Below are positions 1-9,067 of a stretch of 64,000 bases of DNA, piece by piece. This DNA is from Leucobacter edaphi (GTDB lineage Bacteria > Actinomycetota > Actinomycetes > Actinomycetales > Microbacteriaceae): assembly GCF_016522535.1 (NCBI RefSeq), contig NZ_JAEHOI010000005.1, forward strand, positions 62,001-126,000, written 5' to 3'. Positions within the stretch are counted from its first letter, which is position 1. The number at the start of each line of letters is the position of its first letter. Both the position numbers and the translations under genes were made by a program. The notes below the pieces were generated by a model that saw nothing but the letters and a program-made list of their open reading frames with translations, did not search any database and was not told the DNA's origin.

Positions 1-47
1 CCCGCGCCGCCTGAGCGACGCCGGCCGGCGACACAGCCAGACCCCAA

Positions 48-86
48 CCGCGGCCCGGATCGACACCCTGTCGGTTCGGGCCGCGG
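48..86. terminator. Long hairpin, probable terminator of an off-window gene
   Basis: Ten perfect G+C-rich base pairs (48-57 with 77-86) continue through eight more pairs, including G-T wobbles, to a CCC loop at 66-68. There is no T tract, which is common for actinobacterial terminators. It lies about 90 nt before luxS and most likely ends a gene lying left of the window. Bases 1-47 show nothing I can assign. Confidence 0.55.
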
Positions 87-164
87 CCGTCTCCGGCCCG
101 CAGCGCGGCGCGGCATCGACCCGTCGCCGGGCGTCACACCCGCGCCCCTCCCGAAACCGCTCGC

Positions 165-170
165 TAGGCT
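165..170 (+). promoter_or_regulatory. -10 box of luxS, leaderless arrangement
   Basis: TAGGCT ends exactly 6 nt before the luxS ATG, and no Shine-Dalgarno sequence lies between. The same TAGRCT-N6-start layout recurs before other genes here, so transcription probably begins at or next to the start codon. No clear -35 element is visible. Confidence 0.5.
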
Positions 171-176
171 GATCGC

Positions 177-668
177 ATGAGCGATGTGGAACTTGCCGAG
201 GTCGAGAGCTTCTCCCTGGATCACACGAAAGTGCTGGCGCCGTACGTCCGCCTGATCGGGGTCGAGCACGGCCCCAAGGGCGACGCGATCTCGAACTACG
301 ACATCCGGCTCGTGCAGCCGAACGAGCAGGAGATCCCCACGGGCGGCCTGCACACGATCGAGCACACGCTCGCGGCGCTGCTCCGCACCCGCTTCGACGG
401 GCTCATCGACATCTCCCCGTTCGGCTGCCGCACGGGCTTCCACCTGATCGCGTGGGGGGAACCCACGCCCGAGGTGGTTGCGGCCGCGATCAAGGCATCG
501 CTCGAGGACATCGCCGAGCGCATCACCTGGGAGGACGTGCCCGGAACGGAGGCCGTGAGCTGCGGCAACTACCGCGACCACAGCCTGCACTCGGCGCGCG
601 AGTGGGCGCGCGCGGTGCTCGACCGCGGGATCAGCCTCGACGCGTTCGACCGCTCGCGGATCGCCTAG
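177..668 (+). CDS. luxS: S-ribosylhomocysteine lyase LuxS
   Basis: LuxS cleaves S-ribosylhomocysteine to homocysteine and 4,5-dihydroxy-2,3-pentanedione, the precursor of AI-2; it works in the cytoplasmic activated-methyl cycle. The 163-residue length is normal for the family. The metal site is intact: His59 and His63 in HTIEH (with Glu62 as catalytic acid) and Cys129 in the [13 protein letters not shown] stretch. Cys84 in PFGCRTGFH matches the second catalytic residue. The ATG start is supported by the TAGGCT box 6 nt upstream. It is transcribed alone and faces a nucleoside phosphorylase across a shared terminator. No SAH nucleosidase (Pfs) is adjacent; the facing leftward group instead encodes an MTA/SAH-deaminase-like enzyme and an NP-I phosphorylase. 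Confidence 0.96.
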   Translation: MSDVELAEVESFSLDHTKVLAPYVRLIGVEHGPKGDAISNYDIRLVQPNEQEIPTGGLHTIEHTLAALLRTRFDGLIDISPFGCRTGFHLIAWGEPTPEVVAAAIKASLEDIAERITWEDVPGTEAVSCGNYRDHSLHSAREWARAVLDRGISLDAFDRSRIA

Positions 669-715
669 CCCGGATCGCCCGCCCGGGAACCCCGAACCGG
701 GTCTCCTCCGAGAAC

Positions 716-758
716 GCAGAAGCCGGCCACGCGCACGAGTCGCGGGGCCGGCTTCTGC
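716..758. terminator. Bidirectional terminator between luxS and the phosphorylase gene
   Basis: A perfect 13-bp inverted repeat (GCAGAAGCCGGCC at 716-728, complement at 746-758) sits in the convergent gap between luxS and the leftward phosphorylase gene. Its A/T-containing outer ends suit termination in both directions. Confidence 0.8.
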
Positions 759-779
759 GCTTCGTGGCGCGCGACCGCG

Positions 780-1535
780 CTAGGACACGAGGACGTCGAG
801 CGCGGTCGTGAGCGCGCCGTCCACGGCCTGCGTCACGATCTCGCGGTACGGATCGTAACCGTCCATCGAGTCGTTCTTCGCGGCGAGCGGGTTGCCGTCG
901 ATCGCGAACACCGCGCCCGACTCGATCCCGTTCAGGGAAGCGATCACGAACAGGGCTGCCGCCTCCATCTCGACCGCGACGACGCCGGCGCGCTGCCACA
1001 GCTGGTGATCGATGCCCGTGATGACGTCGCTCGGGTAGAACATGTCCCCCGTGAGCACGATGCCCGTGTGCACGTCGAGGCCGGTGCGACCGGCGGCCTC
1101 GCGGAGCGCGATCGTGAGATCCGGGGTCGCGATCGCGGGGAAATCGCTCGGCACGAGCTGGTGGCTCACGCCCTCCGCGCGCACCGCGCCGGTCGCGACG
1201 ACGATCGCGCCGTCGACGACCTCGGGCTGGATGCCGCCAGCCGTTCCGGAGCGGATGATCCGGGTGACGCCGCCGCGCGCGAGCTCCTCGAAGCAGACCG
1301 CGGCGCCAGCAGCGCCCACACCGTGCGAGGCGATCGTGACGGGAACACCGCGGTAGCTGCCCGCGTACACGTGATACTCGCGGTTCGCGGTGAGCTGGCG
1401 GACGTCGTCGAGTCGCTCGGCGACGCGTGCCGCGCGGCCGGGATCGCCGACCACGAGCGCGCGATCGGCGAGATCGGACACGCGAGCGCGGAGCAGCGGG
1501 AGTTCAGCGTCGGAGGGGAGCCTCACGGGAGCCAT
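780..1535 (-). CDS. NP-I family nucleoside phosphorylase (uridine-phosphorylase-like)
   Basis: This is a 251-residue NP-I/Udp-family enzyme that would split a nucleoside with phosphate into base and ribose-1-phosphate. Visible motifs are VVGDPGR (28-34), SHGVG (70-74), RSGTAGG (95-101) and VEMEAAALF (188-196), the ribose/phosphate pocket signature. An Asp at 213 (AIDGN) sits near where purine-specific members carry their purine-contacting Asp, so a purine substrate is possible; uridine is the other option. AAAGG precedes the ATG. It is the last gene of a leftward group after the MtaD-like amidohydrolase, which suggests a nucleoside-salvage role, perhaps linked to SAH or MTA breakdown. Confidence 0.85.
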   Translation of the reverse strand: MAPVRLPSDAELPLLRARVSDLADRALVVGDPGRAARVAERLDDVRQLTANREYHVYAGSYRGVPVTIASHGVGAAGAAVCFEELARGGVTRIIRSGTAGGIQPEVVDGAIVVATGAVRAEGVSHQLVPSDFPAIATPDLTIALREAAGRTGLDVHTGIVLTGDMFYPSDVITGIDHQLWQRAGVVAVEMEAAALFVIASLNGIESGAVFAIDGNPLAAKNDSMDGYDPYREIVTQAVDGALTTALDVLVS

Positions 1536-1604
1536 GTGATGTGTGCCTTTCGATTGTGCGGTGCGGTGCGGGTCGCGCCGGGCGGGTGCCCGGCGGCGCG
1601 AGGG

Positions 1605-1634
1605 TCGGGATCGGGATCGGGATCGGGATCGGGA
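1605..1634. repeat. Five tandem copies of a TCGGGA hexamer
   Basis: Five exact TCGGGA units follow one another between the stop of the amidohydrolase gene and the start of the phosphorylase gene, followed by a degenerate TCCGGG. GATC-containing variants continue to about 1664. It lies in the 129-bp spacer and is not coding. Confidence 0.85.
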
Positions 1635-1664
1635 TCCGGGCCAGTATCCGGGCCAGGATCAGGA

Positions 1665-3053
1665 TCAGGAGTCGCCGGAGTGAGCGGCATCGGCAGCCGC
1701 GGCATCGGCGGCCGCCGAGAGCCGCTCCCGCGCCGTTGCCGCCCGCGCACGGATCGCGGCCGCGTCGAGGGTGAGGTGACGGCCGTTGGCGTAGACCTGG
1801 CGCCCGCCGACGAACACGTGGCGCACGTCGGCGCCCGTCGCGGCAAACCCCAGGTGCGAAACGAGCGATGCGGCGTCGAACGGCGTTGCCGCGGAGCCCC
1901 GCGCGTCGAGGGCGATCACGTCCGCGAGGCGCCCCTCCTCGAGCGCGCCGGACTCGGGGAAGCCGATCGCCTCGGCGCCGCGACGGGTCGCGATGTCGAG
2001 CACGTCGGCTGCCTTCACGATCGCGGCGTCCTGGTGGGCGCCCCGGTGCAGGATCGTGCCCGTCTTGACCTCCTCGAACAGGTCGAGCGTGTTGTTGCTC
2101 GCGACCGAGTCGGTGCCGAGGGTGAGGCGGACGCCCGACTCGAGGAACTCGGGCAGCGGGGCGATGCCGTTGCCGAGCTTCAGGTTCGAAACGGGATTGT
2201 GGCTGATCGCGACACCGTTCTCCGCGAAGAACGCAATCTCGTCCGCGGTGAGGTGCACGCAGTGGGCGGCGAGCACCTCGGCGTCGAAGAGCCCGAGCGA
2301 GGCGAGATGGTCCCCAGGGGTCGCGCCGTAGCGCTCGACGATCTGCGCGACCTCCGCCGCGGACTCCGAGATGTGCGTGTGGATCGGGATCCCGTTCGCC
2401 ACCGCCCGCTCCGCGATGTCGCGCAGGAACTCGGGCGGGCAGGTGTACGGGGCGTGCGGGCCGTAGGCGATCCTGATCTGGGGATCATCCGCGTAACGCT
2501 GCGCGAGCTTCTCCGTGAGATCGGTGACCTCGGCGCCGTTCGCCTGCGAGACGCCCGGGAACCCGACGGCCTCCGGCGCGAACGACGCCGGCGCGACGAG
2601 CGCGCGCATGCCCGCGGCGCGGACGAGCTCGACGAGCGCCGCGTCCCAGTAGTACATGTCCGCGAAGGCGGTCGTGCCGGTCTCGATCATCTCGACCATC
2701 GCGAGTTCGAGACCCGTCTCGACATCCTCGCGCGTGAGGTGCTGCTCGAGCGCCTGGACCGCCGCAAGCCACGGCATGAAGCCCTCGTCGTCGGACACGG
2801 CCCGCAGCAGGGTCATCGCGGAGTGCGTGTGCCCGTTCACGAGGCCGGGCATGAGCACGTGGCCGGCGAGATCGTGAGTGACCACGGAATCCTTTCGGGC
2901 CGGGCCCGCGTAGGTGATGCGGCCGGTGCCGTCGAACGCGAGTTCCGCGTCGGCGACCGCCCCGTTCGGAGTGAGCATCGCGTCCGCCCGCAGCACGGTC
3001 TCTTGCTCCGTACCCTGACCGCTCGCTCGCGGCGTTTCTGCCTCAAGATCCAT
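1665..3053 (-). CDS. Amidohydrolase, MTA/SAH deaminase-like (MtaD/SsnA group)
   Basis: A 462-residue metal-dependent amidohydrolase. Family signatures are PGLVNGHTHSAM (His75, His77 metal ligands), a central THISES stretch, AHCVHLTADEI, and GTDSVASNN with the catalytic Asp. This combination is typical of the 5'-methylthioadenosine/S-adenosylhomocysteine deaminases and related chlorohydrolase-like deaminases, which convert the adenine moiety to hypoxanthine. The ATG follows a GAGGGG ribosome site. The first ~18 residues are variable. It sits between an SDR gene (59 bp upstream) and the phosphorylase gene, with luxS opposite, so a role in recycling SAH or MTA is plausible. Substrate cannot be fixed from sequence alone; guanine or N-cyclic amidine deamination remains possible. 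Confidence 0.82.
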   Translation of the reverse strand: MDLEAETPRASGQGTEQETVLRADAMLTPNGAVADAELAFDGTGRITYAGPARKDSVVTHDLAGHVLMPGLVNGHTHSAMTLLRAVSDDEGFMPWLAAVQALEQHLTREDVETGLELAMVEMIETGTTAFADMYYWDAALVELVRAAGMRALVAPASFAPEAVGFPGVSQANGAEVTDLTEKLAQRYADDPQIRIAYGPHAPYTCPPEFLRDIAERAVANGIPIHTHISESAAEVAQIVERYGATPGDHLASLGLFDAEVLAAHCVHLTADEIAFFAENGVAISHNPVSNLKLGNGIAPLPEFLESGVRLTLGTDSVASNNTLDLFEEVKTGTILHRGAHQDAAIVKAADVLDIATRRGAEAIGFPESGALEEGRLADVIALDARGSAATPFDAASLVSHLGFAATGADVRHVFVGGRQVYANGRHLTLDAAAIRARAATARERLSAAADAAAADAAHSGDS

Positions 3054-3112
3054 GGTGTCCCCCTCGGTTCTCTCTCTTCGCTGTCTCCTGAACGTACCGG
3101 ATCACGGGCGAG

Positions 3113-3919
3113 CTACCAGCCCGGCGTCGCGAGCATGCCGCCGTCCACGGCGAGATCCTGGCCCGTGATGAACGACGCGGCGGGTGAGGCGAGCAGGACG
3201 CACGCGTTACCGATGTCCGCTGCCGTGGCGAGACGGCCGAGCGGGGCGCGCTCATTCCAGCTCGCGACGCCCTCCGGCCACGCCTCGGCGAGGCCCGGCC
3301 GATCGACGAGCCCGGGCGACACGGTGTTCACGCGGATCCCGTCGGGGCCGAGCTGGAGCGCCGCCGCGCGCGCGTGCATCACGAGGCCGGCCTTCGCCGC
3401 CGCGTAGTGGGCGTGAGCCATCCCGGGGCGGCTCGCTTCGATCGACGCGATGTGGGTGATCCAGCGGGCTCCGGTCCGGTCCTCGTCCTCCCGCTCCGCC
3501 TCGGCCGTCATCGCGGCGGCGGCCTCGCGCGACAGCTCGAACACCGCGCCGAGGTTCGTCGCGAGCACCGCGTCCCAGTCGGCCCGCGAGGTCTCGGCGA
3601 GCAGCTGCACGGGCTGGATCCCCGCGTTGTTCACGAGTCCGTCCAGGCCGCCCAGCGCGTGCACCGCCTCGGCGACGAGCGCCGCTGGCGCTCCGTCCTC
3701 GCCGAGATCGGCGCGCACGGCAACGGCCCTGGCGCCGCGTTCGCGCAGCTCCTCGACCAGGGCGAACGCCGCGTCGGCCGAGCCGCGATAGTGCACCGCG
3801 AGGTCGGCGCCGGCCGCCGCGAAGCGGCGGGCGATCCCGCCCCCGATGCCGCCGGAAGCCCCGGTCACGAGCACTCGCTGCCCACTCAGATCGGGAAGTC
3901 CCGTGTCGCGCTGCCGCAT
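3113..3919 (-). CDS. Short-chain dehydrogenase/reductase
   Basis: A classical 268-residue SDR with a Rossmann fold. It has the cofactor motif TGASGGIG (19-26), NNAG (97-100), and the catalytic Ser159, Tyr172 and Lys176. The C-terminal SFITGQDLAVDGG element is typical of FabG-like and sugar/alcohol dehydrogenases. The start lies 3 bp past the uppS stop, so it is co-transcribed with uppS. The substrate is not evident; a bound Arg (AVHYRG) after the second strand hints at NADP preference. Confidence 0.85.
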   Translation of the reverse strand: MRQRDTGLPDLSGQRVLVTGASGGIGGGIARRFAAAGADLAVHYRGSADAAFALVEELRERGARAVAVRADLGEDGAPAALVAEAVHALGGLDGLVNNAGIQPVQLLAETSRADWDAVLATNLGAVFELSREAAAAMTAEAEREDEDRTGARWITHIASIEASRPGMAHAHYAAAKAGLVMHARAAALQLGPDGIRVNTVSPGLVDRPGLAEAWPEGVASWNERAPLGRLATAADIGNACVLLASPAASFITGQDLAVDGGMLATPGW

Positions 3920-3922
3920 CAG

Positions 3923-4708
3923 CTAGCCTCCGAGTCGTCTCTGCCTGGTCGAATAGTCTCGCAGCGCGCGCAGGAAGTCCACCTCGCGCAGATCCGGATA
4001 CAGCGCCTCGACGAAGTAGAACTCCGAGTGGGCGGACTGCCAGATCATGAAGTCCGAGAGGCGCTGCTCCCCCGACGTGCGGATCACGAGATCCGGGTCG
4101 GCCTGGCCGCGCGTCCACAGGTGCTCGCCGATGAGTTCGGGCGTGAGCCGTTCCCCGAGCGTCTCGATCGTTCCGCCGCCCGCGCGATGCTCCTCGACGA
4201 CCTCCTGCATCGCTGCGAGGATCTCGCTGCGGCCGCCGTAGCCGACCGCGAGATTGACGTGCAGACCGGTGTGATCGGCGGTTTTCTGCTCCGCCGCGCT
4301 CAGAGCCTCGGCGAGTTCCTCGGGGAGCCCCCTGCACGATCCGACGTGTTTCACGCGCCAGCGCGGATTCGCCGCGAGCAGGCCTGCGAGCTCCGCGATG
4401 ATCCCGAACAGGTCCTGCAGTTCCACGCTGTCGCGGGCCCCCAGGTTGTCCGAGGACAGGAGATAGAGGGTGACGACGTCAACGCCGGCCTCTTCGGCCC
4501 AGCCCAGGAACTCGGGAACCTTGCGCGCCCCTGCGCGGTGCCCGAAGGCCGCGCGCTCCTGCAGGCGCTGCTTAGCCCAGCGCCGATTCCCGTCGACGAT
4601 CATCGCGATGTGGTGCGGGGTGCGCGCCGGGTCGATCTCCCTGCGCAGGCGCCGCTGATAGAGCCGGTAGAGAAACCCGGCGCGGGGTGGGGACGGCTGC
4701 GCACTCAC
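3923..4708 (-). CDS. uppS: Isoprenyl (cis-prenyl) transferase, UppS family
   Basis: A cis-prenyltransferase that adds isopentenyl units to an allylic diphosphate to make the polyprenyl-phosphate carrier for wall glycans. The 261-residue length fits. The diagnostic HIAMIVDGNRRWAK stretch (33-46) contains catalytic Asp39, and the C-terminal DLVIRTSGEQRLSDFMIWQSAHSEFYF block is complete. Actinobacteria often have two homologues, one making a short Z,E-product and one the long chain; which this is cannot be told from the sequence. The GTG start is supported by TAGACT exactly 6 nt upstream. It heads the leftward uppS-SDR-amidohydrolase-phosphorylase group. Confidence 0.93.
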   Translation of the reverse strand: MSAQPSPPRAGFLYRLYQRRLRREIDPARTPHHIAMIVDGNRRWAKQRLQERAAFGHRAGARKVPEFLGWAEEAGVDVVTLYLLSSDNLGARDSVELQDLFGIIAELAGLLAANPRWRVKHVGSCRGLPEELAEALSAAEQKTADHTGLHVNLAVGYGGRSEILAAMQEVVEEHRAGGGTIETLGERLTPELIGEHLWTRGQADPDLVIRTSGEQRLSDFMIWQSAHSEFYFVEALYPDLREVDFLRALRDYSTRQRRLGG

Positions 4709-4714
4709 CCTCAG

Positions 4715-4720
4715 AGTCTA
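4715..4720 (-). promoter_or_regulatory. -10 box of uppS, leaderless arrangement
   Basis: On the minus strand TAGACT is followed by 6 nt and the GTG start of uppS. The spacing equals that of luxS and the 2-epimerase gene. Confidence 0.5.
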
Positions 4721-4842
4721 CCGGGGCGCGGCCCTCCGACGCCGGGGAGTTCCCAGCGGGATGCGATCAGGATCCTCCCCAGCGAGCACCCCGGCACCTG
4801 GGGGTTCCCTACACATATGCACCTGCGGTTCTGTGCGGTGCA

Positions 4843-4848
4843 TACACT
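4843..4848 (+). promoter_or_regulatory. -10 box of the TrhA-family gene, leaderless arrangement
   Basis: TACACT lies 7 nt before the ATG at 4856 with no Shine-Dalgarno sequence in between. It supports this internal start rather than the much longer open frame extending upstream into uppS. Confidence 0.45.
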
Positions 4849-4855
4849 CGAGAGT

Positions 4856-5656
4856 ATGACCGCCCCCGCAGCGCCAGAGCCCTCCTCAGCCCGCGGCACC
4901 GGCACGTTCCCTGAGCCGGACGCGCTCTCGCTTCCCCTGCTCGAGGATGCGCTCGAGCACGGGCCGGGCGGGCCGGGTTCCGGTCCTGACGGCCCGTCAC
5001 GCAGCGAACCGGTCGATCCGAAGCCGAAGTGGCGCGGCTGGATCCACGCCGCGACGTTCCCCATCGCGGTCGCCGCGGGGATCGTGCTCATCTGCCTCGC
5101 CCACGGCGCCGTCGCGAAGTGGGCGTCCGCCGTGTTCACGCTCACGAGCATGCTGCTGTTCGGCGTTTCGGCGCTCTACCATCGCATCAACTGGAAGCCA
5201 TCGACGAAGCAGCTGTTCAGGCGGCTCGATCACGCCAATATCTTTCTCCTGATCGCGGGCACCTATACGCCCATCGCGCTCCTCGCGCTGCCGCCGTCGA
5301 AGGGCGTGCTGCTGCTCGTGCTCGTGTGGATCGGGGCCCTGCTCGGGATCGGTTTCCGGGTGTTCTGGATCGGCGCGCCGCGCTGGCTCTACGTGCCGCT
5401 GTATGTGCTGCTCGGCTGGGCGGCGATGATGTACATCGTCGACATCGCGCACGCGAACCTCGCGTCGATGGTGCTCGTGGTGGTGGGCGGGCTGCTCTAC
5501 ACGGTCGGCTCTGTCGTCTACGGGATGAAGCGGCCGAACCCGGTGCCCGGAGTGTTCGGGTTCCACGAGATCTTCCACTCGCTCACGGTGCTCGCGTTCC
5601 TCTGCCACTGGACGGCGGCGCTGCTGCTGGCGCTCGATCCGGTGCCGCTGCGGTAG
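4856..5656 (+). CDS. TrhA / hemolysin III family membrane protein
   Basis: A 266-residue member of the hemolysin III/adiponectin-receptor-like (TrhA, YqfA) family. After a Pro/Ser-rich cytoplasmic tail of about 60 residues there are seven predicted membrane segments. Conserved family polar residues are visible: SALYHR, RLDHANIFLLIAGTYTP and FHEIFHSLTVLAFLCHW, whose His, Asp and Ser residues form the putative zinc site. Bacterial homologues are linked to membrane-energetics homeostasis; haemolysis is not a general property. The frame is open far upstream through uppS, but ATG 4856 with its -10 box is the convincing start. It converges on recQ with a 12-bp gap. Confidence 0.88.
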   Translation: MTAPAAPEPSSARGTGTFPEPDALSLPLLEDALEHGPGGPGSGPDGPSRSEPVDPKPKWRGWIHAATFPIAVAAGIVLICLAHGAVAKWASAVFTLTSMLLFGVSALYHRINWKPSTKQLFRRLDHANIFLLIAGTYTPIALLALPPSKGVLLLVLVWIGALLGIGFRVFWIGAPRWLYVPLYVLLGWAAMMYIVDIAHANLASMVLVVVGGLLYTVGSVVYGMKRPNPVPGVFGFHEIFHSLTVLAFLCHWTAALLLALDPVPLR

Positions 5657-5668
5657 TCGCGGCGACCC

Positions 5669-7804
5669 CTATTCCGCGGGTGGTGGCGTCTCTCCCGCGA
5701 GCACGGCGAGCACGGCCGCGCCGTAGCGCTCGAGCTTGACCTGGCCGATCCCGCTGATCGCGAGGAGTTCCTCGTCCGTGCCCGGCGCGTGCGCGGCGAG
5801 CGCGGCGAGGGTCGCGTCGCCGAATACGACGTAGCCCGGCACGCCCTGGCGTCTCGCCTCTCCGGCGCGCCACTCGCGCAGCCGCTCGAAGACTTCTCCC
5901 TGCTCGGGGCTGAGGTCGGCGGCCGCGGCCGACTGCTTCGCCTGCCCCGATCCGGATCGGGATCCGCGGGCGCGCCCGCCGCCGCCCGCGCCACGCGCGA
6001 GCACTTCCTCGCGCATCCACACCTCTTCCGCACCGCGGAGCACGGGCTTCGCGGCTTCGGTGGGGGCGAGCACGCCCCACTCGCCGCGCGCCTCGAGCAT
6101 GCCCGTTGCGAGGAGGTGACGGACGATGCCGCGCCACTGCGCGACCGACCACTTCGCGCCGATCCCCCAGGTGGTGAGTTCGTCGAGGCGCATCTGGGTG
6201 ACGCGGTCGGAGGTGGTGCCGCGGAGGACGTCGATGTGCTGGCCCGCCGCGTAGGTGCGGTTGCGCTCCCGCTGCGTGCGAATGATCGTGGAGAGCAGCA
6301 TCTGCGCGGGAACGGTGGCGTCCCACAACTTGGGCGGGTTGAGGCAGACGTCGCAGTTGCCGCACGCCTCGGCCGCCTCCTCGCCGAAGTAGCGGAGGAG
6401 GAACTGGCGGCGGCAGCCGACGCCCTCGCAGAGGCCGAGCATCTGGTCGAGGTGGCGGGTCTGGTTGGCCCGGGTGGCCTGGTCGCCGTCGCCGGACTCG
6501 ATGAGCTGCCGCTGCTGCACGACGTCGGCGAGGCCGTACGCCATCCAGGCCTCGGAGGGCAGGCCGTCGCGGCCCGCGCGGCCGGTCTCCTGGTAGTAGC
6601 CCTCGACCGACTTGGGCAGGTCGATGTGGGCGACGAAGCGAACGTCGGGCTTGTCGATGCCCATGCCGAACGCGATCGTCGCCACGACCACGACCCCGTC
6701 CTCGCGGAGGAAGCGGTTCTGGGCGCGCTCGCGCACCTCCGGAGGGAGGCCAGCGTGGTAGGCGACGGCGTCGACGCCCGCGTCCTGCAGCGCCTTCGCC
6801 GTCTGCTCGACGCGCTTCCGGCTGAGGGCGTAGACGATCCCGGCCTCGCCGGAGTGATCGCCCCCGATGAAGGAGATGAGCTGGGCGCGCGCGTTCTGCT
6901 TCGGCTCGATGCGGTACCGGATGTTCGGTCGGTCGAAACTGGAGACGAAGTGCTCGGCGTCGCCGAGGTGCAGGCGCTCAGTGATCTCTCGGTGCGTCTC
7001 GGGTGTGGCGGTCGCGGTGAGGGCGATCCGCGGCACATCCGGCCACAGCTCGGCGAGCGCCCCGAGCCGCAGGTAGTCCGGTCGGAAGTCGTGGCCCCAC
7101 TGGGAGACGCAGTGGGCCTCGTCGATCGCGAACAGCGCGATCTTGCCCTGCTGGAGGAGTTCGACGGTGCCCGCGGCGGAGAGCCGCTCGGGGGCGAGAT
7201 AGAGCACGTCGAGCTCGCCCGCGCGATACTGCCGCTCGACCTCGCGGCGCTCGTCGAGGCTCAGCGCCGAGTTGAGGGCCGCGGCGCGCACTCCCGCGAG
7301 GCGAAGCGCCGCGACCTGATCGTGCATGAGCGCGACGAGCGGTGAGAGCACGATGCCCGTGCCCTCGCACACGAGCGCGGGGATCTGATAGCAGATCGAC
7401 TTGCCGCCGCCGGTGGGCATGAGCACGACCGCGTCTCCGCCCCCGATCACGTGGCGAATGATCGCCTCCTGCTCGCCGCGGAAGGCCTCGTAGCCGAAGA
7501 CCTCGGCGAGGACGGCGCGCGGGTCGCGGCCCTGCTGCGGGCCGGAACCGGCGGTGGAGACGTCGATCCCCGCGATTGCCTCGGCGGGAGCGGCGACCGT
7601 GGCGGAAAGCTCAGAGGCGCGCCCACCCGGGGGGTTCGCCCCACCGGTTCCCACGCTCCGGGTGGCGCCGTACCCCTCTGGCGGGGGCGCGCCCCACGCC
7701 TCCCCCGGCCAGCGCTCCTCGTCGCCGAAGGCGTCGAAGCCATCGAAGCCGTCGCCGCGGGAGCCGGGGTCGCCGTCGTACGGCGAGGACACGGGAGGCG
7801 CCAT
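5669..7804 (-). CDS. recQ: ATP-dependent DNA helicase RecQ
   Basis: A superfamily 2 3'-5' DNA helicase of 711 residues. After a disordered Gly/Pro/Asp-rich N-terminal extension of about 93 residues (unusual for RecQ; a later start is possible) come the RecQ core motifs: FRGEQEAII (motif 0), MPTGGGKS (Walker A, 129-136), [43 protein letters not shown] and [11 protein letters not shown] four-cysteine zinc domain follows ([12 protein letters not shown]...CGNCDVC), then a winged-helix region and a C-terminal HRDC domain. It acts in recombinational repair. The gene lies just after the small membrane protein gene on the same strand (8-bp gap). Confidence 0.93.
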   Translation of the reverse strand: MAPPVSSPYDGDPGSRGDGFDGFDAFGDEERWPGEAWGAPPPEGYGATRSVGTGGANPPGGRASELSATVAAPAEAIAGIDVSTAGSGPQQGRDPRAVLAEVFGYEAFRGEQEAIIRHVIGGGDAVVLMPTGGGKSICYQIPALVCEGTGIVLSPLVALMHDQVAALRLAGVRAAALNSALSLDERREVERQYRAGELDVLYLAPERLSAAGTVELLQQGKIALFAIDEAHCVSQWGHDFRPDYLRLGALAELWPDVPRIALTATATPETHREITERLHLGDAEHFVSSFDRPNIRYRIEPKQNARAQLISFIGGDHSGEAGIVYALSRKRVEQTAKALQDAGVDAVAYHAGLPPEVRERAQNRFLREDGVVVVATIAFGMGIDKPDVRFVAHIDLPKSVEGYYQETGRAGRDGLPSEAWMAYGLADVVQQRQLIESGDGDQATRANQTRHLDQMLGLCEGVGCRRQFLLRYFGEEAAEACGNCDVCLNPPKLWDATVPAQMLLSTIIRTQRERNRTYAAGQHIDVLRGTTSDRVTQMRLDELTTWGIGAKWSVAQWRGIVRHLLATGMLEARGEWGVLAPTEAAKPVLRGAEEVWMREEVLARGAGGGGRARGSRSGSGQAKQSAAAADLSPEQGEVFERLREWRAGEARRQGVPGYVVFGDATLAALAAHAPGTDEELLAISGIGQVKLERYGAAVLAVLAGETPPPAE

Positions 7805-7812
7805 GCCCGGGA

Positions 7813-8115
7813 TCAGTTCCGCGTTTCGCCGCCGGCGGCGCCGTCGGACCGATCCGCGGACTCGTCGGCGGAACGCCCGCGGCTCGCGGCGCCGGGGTTC
7901 CCGGCATCGCTTCCCAGCTCCTCAGCGATCTGCTCCTGCACCTCGTGCCGGTAGGCGTTCCGGCGCAGGCGGTTCACGAGGAGGAACCCGAGGGTGATGA
8001 TCGCCGCGGCCATGAGGCCCGTGAAGATGAATCCCTCCACGCCCGGCGTGACCTTGGTCTCATCGAACTTGGTGTCCTCTGCCAGCTGGATGACCGTCGA
8101 AACGATCCCGATCAT
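7813..8115 (-). CDS. Small single-span membrane protein downstream of mca
   Basis: A 100-residue protein with one clear membrane segment ([22 protein letters not shown], about 29-50), a basic stretch right after it (RLRRNAYRH) and a hydrophilic Gly/Asp/Ser-rich C-terminal tail. Function is not recognised. Its ATG overlaps the mca stop by 4 bases (ATGA), so translation is coupled to mca. Confidence 0.75.
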   Translation of the reverse strand: MIGIVSTVIQLAEDTKFDETKVTPGVEGFIFTGLMAAAIITLGFLLVNRLRRNAYRHEVQEQIAEELGSDAGNPGAASRGRSADESADRSDGAAGGETRN

Positions 8116-8981
8116 TCGTTCTCCTCCTCGATGCCCTGAAACAGGTCTGCCTCGAATTCACTGGTGGCGACCCGCGAGGCGGCGAGTCGGTAGTCCTCGA
8201 ACGGCCAGGCTGCGCGCTGCAGCTCGTTGGGCCAGAAGAAGAACGAGCTGTCCGGCGGCACCTGGCTCGCGTGGGCCCGCAGCGCCTCATCCCGCCGCTC
8301 GAAGAAGCGGCCGACGTTGATCTTCGCGGTGCCCCGATATGCGCGGCGGGTCATCCACTCGCGCATCTCCTCGAACTGGCCGATCAGTCCGTTCTCCGGA
8401 TCGTTGTCCAGAAGCCACTGATAGACCGTGTTGACGCGTTCGGCGTTGAAAATCTCTTCGTAGTACAGCTTCTTGATGGCCCAGGGCTCGCCGGCATCCG
8501 GGTAGGCGGCCGGATCGCCTGAGCGATCCCACGCAATCTTGCTGATCTCGTGGCAGCGGATGTGATCCGGATGCGGGTAGCCGCCCTGCTCGTTGTACGT
8601 GATCATGACGTGCGGGCGGAATTCCCTGATGACGCGGACGAGCACCTCGGCCGAGACCTCGGCGGGGATGTCAGCGAATGATCCGGGCGGAACGGCGACG
8701 CCCTCGGGCGGCAGCCCGGAATCCTGGTAGCCGAGCCAGCGATGCTCGAACCCGATGATCTCCTGCGCGCGCGCCATTTCCTCGCGGCGCAGGCCTGCGA
8801 GGTCGCGACGGCTCTTCGGGTTGCGCGCGACGAGTTCGTTGAGCACATCACCCCGCTCGCCGCCCGTGCAGCTCACGATGAGCACCTCGGCGCCCTGGTC
8901 GAGGTAGTGGGCGTAGGTTGCTGCGCCCTTGCTCGACTCGTCGTCCGGATGCGCGTGAACCGCGATCAACCTGAGCGTCAT
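8112..8981 (-). CDS. mca: Mycothiol S-conjugate amidase Mca
   Basis: A 289-residue zinc amidase of the LmbE/PIG-L fold that cleaves mycothiol S-conjugates into a mercapturic acid and GlcN-Ins during detoxification. The N-terminal AVHAHPDDES motif (metal ligands His11, Asp14) and the later YPHPDHIRCHE stretch are intact. CTGGERGD is typical of Mca/MshB. C-terminal residues before WPFEDYRLA favour Mca over MshB. The ATG at 8981 is chosen over the upstream codon because AGGAC precedes it and the protein begins at the conserved strand. Presence of Mca implies a mycothiol-producing actinobacterium. Confidence 0.92.
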   Translation of the reverse strand: MTLRLIAVHAHPDDESSKGAATYAHYLDQGAEVLIVSCTGGERGDVLNELVARNPKSRRDLAGLRREEMARAQEIIGFEHRWLGYQDSGLPPEGVAVPPGSFADIPAEVSAEVLVRVIREFRPHVMITYNEQGGYPHPDHIRCHEISKIAWDRSGDPAAYPDAGEPWAIKKLYYEEIFNAERVNTVYQWLLDNDPENGLIGQFEEMREWMTRRAYRGTAKINVGRFFERRDEALRAHASQVPPDSSFFFWPNELQRAAWPFEDYRLAASRVATSEFEADLFQGIEEENE

Positions 8982-9067
8982 GCGCGTCCTTTCACACGTG
9001 CGTCCCGGGGGTTCCCGATACGCTGGCAACAGTCTGCAAGTTTACCCAGCCCTGATCGGAGGATTCC

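Noticed and set aside
1-47. Possible 3' end of a tRNA or a gene at the left edge
   Set aside because: No CCA-type end or cloverleaf arms and no clear frame in 47 bases.
3374-4855. Upstream extension of the TrhA-family frame
   Set aside because: Runs antisense through the SDR and uppS genes; ATG 4856 with its -10 box is the real start.
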